Position numbers and translations under genes: made by a program | The notes under the pieces: model-generated | Database searches by the model: none | Told to the model about the DNA's origin: nothing | The model's input: the letters and a program-made list of their open reading frames with translations, nothing else | Shown here: piece after piece, positions 57,380 to 64,000 of the stretch | Layout of the letters: every line of letters starts with the position of its first letter | Position numbering within the stretch: the stretch's first letter is position 1 | Origin: Thelephora terrestris | Taxonomy: Eukaryota > Basidiomycota > Agaricomycetes > Thelephorales > Thelephoraceae | DNA length: 64,000 nucleotides | Direction of reading: 5' to 3' | Assembly (NCBI GenBank): GCA_015956445.1 | Contig: WIUZ02000017.1 | Coordinates: 62,001 to 126,000, forward strand

Positions 57380-58972
57380 CTACGGGCATGCTGACGATCG
57401 AGGCTTCGCCGAGACAGCATTTCCGGTCTGTGGCTTGGCAAAGGAGACCTCCTCGGCCGGGACAGAGAGAGGGGATGGCGAACTAGGGGGGACCAGATTC
57501 TCCAGGGTAAACGGGTGCTGAGAGTCTTTGAGGATGGCCTGGAACACCTCTTGCTCGTGGGCGGTCAGCGGAGCGGTGGAAAGCGGACTCAAAGGCGAGA
57601 TGGCCGTTGGAGGGACTGGGAACGTGCGAGCAGGTGGCTGATGAACAGGGAAGCCGTTTCGACTGGGGCTTAAGTTGGGATTGAAGTGGGCGTATGGAGG
57701 GCTCAGCTCGTAGAGGCCAAGCATCGCCGCGGTGGTGTTGGCAGCAGGACCAGACATCATTCCATCGGTATTTGCCATCGGGAACATCCCGGTATCATAC
57801 CAGGGAGGAGAGGGGGATGACTGAATAGGGGCGTAACTCTCGGAGAAAACGATTGTCTGAAGGGATTCGGTCAGTTCGTTGCACGTTAGACAAGGCGGAG
57901 CAAAGAAGCGTACCCCATCATCCAGATGACGAGCCTGGTGGGGATGGTTCGGGATTCCGGGGGGAAGGAACCTGTACGGAAGCGGTTGTCGCGGCATCTC
58001 TTGAGCAAAACCGTGTGGTTGAGCGCGACGGGGGGATGGGCTGGGGGACTGGACGGACGGAGAGTCGAAGTTGATTAGAGGAGGCATGGTAGGCGAACCG
58101 GAGGCGAGCTGAAGAGCCTGGGAACCCCGAGCGGGTCTCTGAGTGGACTGCTCCGTGACCGGGAACTTGTAAGGAGAGGTACGTTCTCGGCGAGGACGCC
58201 TAGGTCCAGCCGCTCGATGGTCGTGCGCATAGAAGTCGGTCAAAGCTTTCAAACGCCTCGCAGTGTCATCTTTGGAGTCTTTCGCAACCCTCTGAATCTT
58301 CTCGAGACCCGTCCGGTGGTTCTTGGGCGAAGGTTCGTGCTTGTTATTAGGATATTTTCTTTCGTGTTCTTGAACAAGCTTGAGTGCCTGGTCACGCCAT
58401 CCGTCTTTGGTAGACTCGTCCAAGAGCCTCCAAGCCTTACCGGCGATCTTGCTGATATGCTGTTGGCGCCTCTCAACCTCGGGTGGGAGCTTGCCATGGC
58501 GGATCAACCAAGAACGGAAGAGCATGAACGCATTAGGCGGACGAGGAATCTTCTTTCGTTTCCCATCTGGCAGGCGGAACGGGGGAACGGGGGAGGAGAC
58601 AAGATCCGCAGCGTCCATCGCCAAAGGGGGGATGGCATAGTGTTGCATGTAGTCCGGAGAACCTGACATGGGGCTCGATGCCGTCGAGGGGGTGGACGGG
58701 AGAGAGAGAGCCGATGTGAAAGAGATGGCCACAGGCCGGGAGGAGTCTAGCACCGGAGAGGAGTAACCCCAGAGGGACAAGAAGCGATTATTGTCGGGAG
58801 TGCGAGGTTCTGGAAGGGGTCGAGCAGGGGTTTGTGCCTCCGGAGAGGAAGCCTCGGATCCAACGTTCAGATAGGGTAAAGTTGCAGGTCCTGTGAAGTC
58901 AAAGACGCGTCAATATGAGGAAAAGACGCGAAGAGATAACGAAGAGGAGAGAGACAGACGTTGAGAGTCCAT
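57380..58972 (-). CDS. HMG-box transcription factor (MATA-HMG type)
   Basis: The main exon (58890-57380) holds one HMG box at about residues 85-160: KIPRPPNAFMLFRSWLIRHG, QQHISKIAGKAWRLL, DGWRDQALKLVQEHERKYPN. The remainder is Pro/Ser-rich and disordered, with an acidic-poor C-terminus. The box resembles those of MATA_HMG-class regulators involved in mating and sexual development (STE11-, PCC1- and mating-type-like proteins); a specific role is not claimed. A 13-nt first exon (58972-58960, MDSQ plus one base) joined by a 69-bp intron gives a clean in-frame start and 507 codons; its donor (GTCTGT) is unusual, so the start is less certain. The gene is divergent from the CCDC97-like gene. Confidence 0.82.
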
Positions 58973-59650
58973 GTCAGGATAGATCGATCGCGTCTGGTTT
59001 GGTCGACCGCTGAGAAGGAAGCAAGAGGTGGGCGTAAGAGGATGGGCGTTGGAGATGCAAAGGCTGGGTGAAAGGTCTGGCTTAAGTAGCATTCCACCAT
59101 GGTGGACGGTGGGAGCGCGTAGATAGTGTTAAACACCTCCCCCTCGCATAAATCACTGTTTGTAATAGAGAACAGCCAATGAGAGCGCTGCCGACCGAAA
59201 GCGGAAGGTCACGGAGCAGCGGGAAAGGACCTGGAGCGTGTTGATGCAAAAACTCGTGGCATTGCCACTCGATCCTCATGCCCCTCGGTCTAATTAGCGT
59301 GAAAAGTCAAGTTTCTTTCACTTTCCGTTTCAAATTCAAGCACAATTATCTAAATCAAATAACATACCTGACGGTGATCATAATCATTGGGTCTCGGCGA
59401 CGTAGCCACCAGCATACGACGCGTTTCTTCCGGAATGTGAAACAGACGTGTAATATTACACGCGTCCTTTGTTGTGGAAACCCTTCCCCACGCGAACAAT
59501 GGACCACCGTGAGATTCGAGCCTAGGCTACGGTCCCGTCTCCATATGATGAGCACCTGTGCGAAACGGACCTCGTCAATCGGCAATCTCCCAGCATGACG
59601 ACCGATCGGCTTTTCAGATACTACTATCAAACTCCAAAACCGAATCCGTC
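58973..59650. other. Divergent promoter region, HMG-box gene and CCDC97-like gene
   Basis: About 680 bp serving both genes. Short frames on both strands have no recognisable content. Confidence 0.5.
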
Positions 59651-60388
59651 ATGGACATCCTCAACTATCTCGGTCTCCCTCCAGATTATCAGCCAAGTCC
59701 CGAGTCACATCCAATTCGCTTCCTTTCCCAAAACATACGGATCATCCCAACGCATTTCGCTCAAAAGTTTGCTCAATGCACCACTCCGAAACAACGGACG
59801 GTCATCGCTACCATCCGGAATCGGCGCACTAAATTCACCCAATCAAATCCGACAGAACTCTCTTTCGAGTCTGCCAAGAGGTCGTGGCCGTTGTTATGGA
59901 CCGGCGATCCCCCTGAGGGTGCACCGCGGAGAGGACGCGCTGAAGGTTTGGAAGAGAAGAAATGGGCAGACCGCGAATTCTTGGGCGGTGCAAAACAGCA
60001 CGTCGGAAAGCTCGGCACCCTCTTAGGCGATTACGAAGAGGAACGCGCTGCAGAAAGGTCCAGGATAGATCGGCGCCGAAGGGAGGCCGAGGAACCGTTC
60101 ATCCCAGAGGAGGATGAAGATACCAGCGACGAGGAAGACCCCGCATTGGCACCCCCAGAGCAAGAATCGCCGGAAGAGGCCCGTTTAGTGTTCGAGAGGT
60201 CTGTTATGGAGAAGTTCATTTATGGCTTATTGGACGTGAATAAATCCTTCGTTTCTTCAGCCTCTCCAAACCTGATAAATGTCTTTCAGTCTGACTTGTA
60301 TGTTACCGTCGATTTTGATGATAGATGGGATGAAGAATCATTCAGGGATGACGAAGAACGGTGGTTTGACGATGAAGGCGAAAGTTGA
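59651..60388 (+). CDS. CCDC97-like protein (C-terminal CCD97 domain)
   Basis: Exons 59651-60235 and 60290-60388 give 227 codons. The start MDILNYLGLPPDYQPSPESH is chosen because the family begins near there; the frame is open further upstream. Helical repeats near the N-terminus (TPKQRTVIATIRNRRTKF) precede an acidic, charged stretch (EEPFIPEEDEDTSDEEDPAL). The conserved end is FERSVMEKFIYGLLD and YVTVDFDDRWDEESFRDD with ERWFDDE, the family hallmark. CCDC97 relatives are linked to the SF3B splicing complex; that role is family knowledge. The 54-bp intron is a multiple of three and has no in-frame stop, so intron retention would add 18 residues without breaking the frame. Confidence 0.8.
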   Translation: MDILNYLGLPPDYQPSPESHPIRFLSQNIRIIPTHFAQKFAQCTTPKQRTVIATIRNRRTKFTQSNPTELSFESAKRSWPLLWTGDPPEGAPRRGRAEGLEEKKWADREFLGGAKQHVGKLGTLLGDYEEERAAERSRIDRRRREAEEPFIPEEDEDTSDEEDPALAPPEQESPEEARLVFERSVMEKFIYGLLDVNKSFVSSASPNLINVFQSDLYVTVDFDDRWDEESFRDDEERWFDDEGES

Positions 60389-60581
60389 TTTCTATTTCTG
60401 CATCTTGCGTACTGCATCCAACTCCACGGATAAAGGATGTACCACTGAACTCGTGAGGCCGCAGTCAGGCTATCGTTATATACACAATATGTAGAGGGGG
60501 AGGAGCAAGCACTCAACGACAAACAGCAGGGGGTAAACACGACTTCATAACAAAAGAGACATAACCAGGGGAACGATCCCT

Positions 60582-63564
60582 CTAATCCTCACGCTCCTGC
60601 AGAACTTGACCAGACGTTCCCGGTCCGGACCCAGACCCGCCAGCTCCGTTCCCGCCTCTCCCAAACAGTATCGAGCTTGCGTACTGCTCAGCAGCGGTCA
60701 GTCTGTTCCTCCACCCCCTCCTGCCCCTTCCTCCGCTACCGTTATTGGTGACGTCGCCGAGGTTATCAGGGGGCACGACACCACCACCGAGCGCCTGATG
60801 TACCGACTCCTGGAGGGCCCTTATCTGGGGTGGGGTCGACGACCCGTGATTCGCTCCCCGAGCCCTTATGCGCGGCTGAGGTCTCCCCTGCTCTGTCTGG
60901 CGCCGGAACGGGGCCTGGAAGTGTCCCTGTCGTTCATCGGTACCTGAACCATCGCTTTGAGATATCCCCAACGCTGTATCCTCTTCGAGGCGTAGGCGTG
61001 AGCACGTTCGCCGATCCATAACCTGATGGTGGGGTGAGCGGTGTGTAGTTGCCAGCATCGACAACGACGAGGTCCTCGTCATCGGTTTCCTTGTCCTTCG
61101 TCTCATCACTATACCCCCGAGGCATGCCTGCTCCATGATTTGTACCTCTTCCATGACCGATCTCCGCGAAGTTCAATTCTGGCGTCATGACATGATGTCT
61201 CGGCGTTCTCGAGCTGTCGTGATCCAAATACGTCCTGAAGAACGCGGCTCCATTTCCGCCAGCACTTCCATTTCCATGACCGTTGGGGGGGTACTGCGTT
61301 AGAGTCGAATTAGAAGCCCAGCCTGTGACGGGCATGTCGCCGGGAGCGGGGGATCTTGGTTCCACTAGAGCTTGTTGTCCAAACCCACGCAGAGCGGATG
61401 GCCCGGACCCGCTGGTCTGCAAGTTGGACATTGTCGATGATCCAGGCACTGGGCCCTGTGGCTGAGGGGTATGTCCGTGCGCCCATCCAAGCGTCGGGGC
61501 CTGCCCCGGTCCTTGTCTCTGTTGCATGGTAGGGGTAGAACCACTGTCCGATCCTAGTATGGCTTGTAGAGAGTGTACACCATTGGGTTGGCCCCGGGAG
61601 AAACCAGCAGCGTAGCCGGCGCCTTGGAAGCCGGGGGAATTTACAGGAGGATGATAACGACTTGAGTGGCCGGCCTCGCGAGTGTTGTGGTTGGTGTTAG
61701 GTATACTTGACCGAGCGACCATTCCGGACAAGTCTTCGTCTTCGTCGTCGTAGTCGGTATCGTTCTCGCCGTCGGCCTCAACGAAAGGCGTGTACTTCTC
61801 TCTGAGATAGTCGCGGAGCTCAGCAACGCCTTTCCCAGAGAATACACAAAATGCAGCCCGTTGAGTCGAGTTAAAATCCTGTGGAAAGTTGGTCAGGACA
61901 GAGATTGGGAATCTAATTTGAATGCGCTTACAGACGGTGGCTGCCTACAAAACTGTTGGAACTCGGGGTTCCTAAAAGCATCAATACCGGTTAAACTGAG
62001 GTGGTTCAGTTTCGGTAACTTCTGCAACATGAAGTTGATGGCATATACGGATATCTGGTTGCAGTAAGATAGGTGGAGCCGTTCCAGAGTGGCACGCCTC
62101 GGAGTCAGGGCATAGACAGCTTGATCGGTCAGGTTATTGACCCTGACGAGCCCAATCCTGCGTAGCTTCTGTAGCGCGGCCAACTCAAATACAGACATAT
62201 CCGTAAGCAGTGAGCAATCTTGACCGCACTCAGCAACAAGTCGTACAGGAAGTAGGAAAGGACGCACTTGCGAGATCGATATACTTTAGTCGCGTGCAAG
62301 ATCTAGCTAGCTGAGACACCGAGCGGTCCGTTATACTCGTGATATGCCCCAGATGCAGATAATGCAGGTGCTTCCCGAGCTTGCAAATGCTCTCCACCGC
62401 CGCGTCCGTCAAAGACGAACATTTGGCCACCACAAGGTTGCGAATTTTCGGACAATTCGAAACAATCCCCTCGATCGCGTCGTCGGTGATTCGGGAACAG
62501 GAAGTCAAATCCAGCATCCGGAGGTGGTCGAAGGATCTGGTTAGAACGAGGGGCGGCAGATCATCCGGGTCGGCCGTTGGGGGAGGTTGAGACGATTGCG
62601 CAAATGGGTTGATGCCGGCAGGTGGAACAATCTCCTTGACGGCTGATGGAAACGCGGCGTCGGTGAGGTTAATGCAGTGAGCGAGGCGCATCTCTCGCAT
62701 GTACTTGCAATGTGTCCATAAATCTCGGACCCCAAGGTCGCTGACGTATCTGCATCCATTAAGGTCGATTTCGAGGAGGTAGGGACAGGATTGAGCAAGG
62801 GCAGAGACGGCTTCATCGTTCATGGCCTCGATATAGCTGAGCTTGACCCTGCGGAGAAGATGACAGTGTCGTGCGAGTGCGGAAACGCCCTCGGGCGTTA
62901 TTTCTCTGCAACCTCCGAGGTTGATGCCTTGTAGACGTTCGCATGTTCTCCCAAGGGCTGAGATAGCTTTGTCTGTTGCCTCAATGACGCCTGTGAGGTC
63001 GATAGCAACGAGATTGGGGCAGTAGAGGAGCACCGTTTCTAGCGCTTCGTCGGTGATAGCGCTGCACCCGACTAAGGTCAAGCGTTCCAATCGTGCACAC
63101 ATGTACAAGCGAGAGAAGAGGTTGCTGGTGAGGTCCTTTCCGACTGCGACGAAGTTGAGCCTCCGGATGAACCTGGCGTAGGTGAAAGTTTGGTCTTGCT
63201 TTGAGAGTACGCCCATGATCTTGATGAAAGTGTGGAGCCTGGATATCGCAGGCTTGTGCCAGATGAGTTCGACGGAGCATTCGCACCATGTCCGGGATAC
63301 AAATAAACAATTGTGAAGGTCCTTAGTCGAGTGGAGATTCTTGAAAACGTGGATTAAAATTTCGGGGGGAAGCCTGGATGCGGGCGAGTCTTGAATCTGA
63401 GGGCGGCGAGAGGACAGAAGACGGATTTTTGATATCCATTGGGCGGGGACCACATCGATTGGGGGGAAGAAGGTGGACTTGTTGGGATCGTCGTCTCCTG
63501 CGTCTGATTGGGAGTCGGAGGATTGGGCGGGAGAGACAGGTCTCTCATAGACTTGGTGAGGCAT
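60582..63564 (-). CDS. GRR1: GRR1-type F-box/leucine-rich-repeat protein
   Basis: Four exons (63564-62268, 62218-61932, 61878-60973, 60926-60582) give 944 codons with all phases agreeing; the last intron is 46 bp. An F-box (ASRLPPEILIHVFKNLHSTK) lies near residue 62. At least twelve leucine-rich repeats follow, for example LTLVGCSAITDEALETVLLY, GINLGGCREITPEGVSALAR, and after the first intron ANCSLLTDMSVFELAALQKL. The C-terminal 380 residues are disordered, Gly/Pro/Ser-rich. GRR1 is the substrate receptor of an SCF ubiquitin ligase, which in yeast targets G1 cyclins and links to nutrient sensing. The repeats and the AMN1/GRR1-like layout make the call firm. Confidence 0.9.
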
Positions 63565-63785
63565 CGGCGAGGAGGATCGCGGACGACGGTCGCCGTCGTG
63601 GATGTCGATGGACAGGATGGTCTTGATCGAGCTCAGTGGCAGTCCGGCTCAACACAACTTATGCGCGTGGGTTTTAGACACGAGGCCAGATTAAATATTT
63701 TAAGCGCATTTTTTTTCTGATAAAATACCTGCACATCCTGGCTACGTCAACTACGACATACACGCCTGGGCGTGGACCAGAGGGT

Positions 63786-64000
63786 ATGACGTCGCCCAGC
63801 GAGCGCCAAAACCTGTTCGTGTATTGGACCAACTCGAAAACACGCCTCCATTCACACCTTTCTAGCTCAAACCTGGACGAAATTGAGGCTCGTCTGGCCA
63901 CGATACGGGTTGAACCTGGGATATCCTACTTCAATGCCAGGAGAGAGCTCTGGCTGAACGGCAAGAAGAAGGTGCCCCGCCCCGGCGAACCACCTGCCTC
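63786..64000 (+). CDS. N-terminus of an unidentified protein, cut by window edge
   Basis: Starting at ATG 63786, 71 codons run to the end without a stop: MTSPSERQNLFVYWTNSKTR, then SNLDEIEARLATIRVEPGIS and RRELWLNGKKKVPRPGEP. The even, charged composition and lack of low complexity suggest a real gene. I do not recognise the family. It is divergent from GRR1, with about 220 bp between the starts. Confidence 0.55.
   Translation, partial: MTSPSERQNLFVYWTNSKTRLHSHLSSSNLDEIEARLATIRVEPGISYFNARRELWLNGKKKVPRPGEPPA

Overview
The window is nuclear DNA of a filamentous basidiomycete, most likely a mushroom-forming agaricomycete. The reasons are short (46-76 bp) spliceosomal introns with GT...AG ends in nearly every gene, dense genes on both strands, and families typical of that group: a Plavaka-type transposase, expanded RAI1/DXO-like paralogs, a MATA-type HMG-box factor and a membrane-anchored GH9 endoglucanase. 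All identifications are by reading the sequence; no database search was run.

Left part (1-17.4 kb): the 3' part of a ubiquitin-specific protease (+); a DUF4140/DUF4139 protein (-); a likely structured Pol III-type RNA of unknown family (-, about 5.38-5.97 kb); a small single-pass membrane protein (+, 6.4-7.4 kb) with a broken relative at about 2 kb; two tandem RAI1/DXO-like genes (-) that share a 15-nt microexon; a HERP-like ubiquitin-domain ER membrane protein (-); and a Gfo/Idh/MocA oxidoreductase (-).

Mobile core (17.5-50.8 kb): a full-length LINE lies at 17,531-36,308 (- strand), with a poly(A) tail and a 13-bp target-site duplication. A 9.2-kb Ty3/Gypsy LTR retrotransposon (18,161-27,405, - strand) is nested in its 3' part; its two 1,023-bp LTRs appear identical, and gag and pol are joined by a consensus -1 slippery heptamer. 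Next come a mosaic of host-gene pieces (Pcf11, an AAA-ATPase-like protein and 1,3-beta-glucan synthase) on one strand, a Plavaka transposase gene (+), and a probable solo LTR. The last element is 6.3 kb with 51-bp terminal inverted repeats (44,522-50,807). It carries broken M16-peptidase and stomatin pieces and one intact 466-codon gene of a fungal family of unknown function. It ends about 107 bp upstream of a GH9 gene.

Right part (50.9-64 kb) is ordinary housekeeping sequence: GH9 endoglucanase (+), cytosolic PheRS alpha (-) divergent from PEX2 (+), an HMG-box factor (-) divergent from a CCDC97-like protein (+), a GRR1-type F-box/LRR protein (-), and the first codons of an unknown gene (+) running off the end.

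The host genes do not form a pathway or cluster. The biological interest is in the mobile elements, the gene-fragment capture, the decaying RAI1 pair and the unidentified structured RNA.
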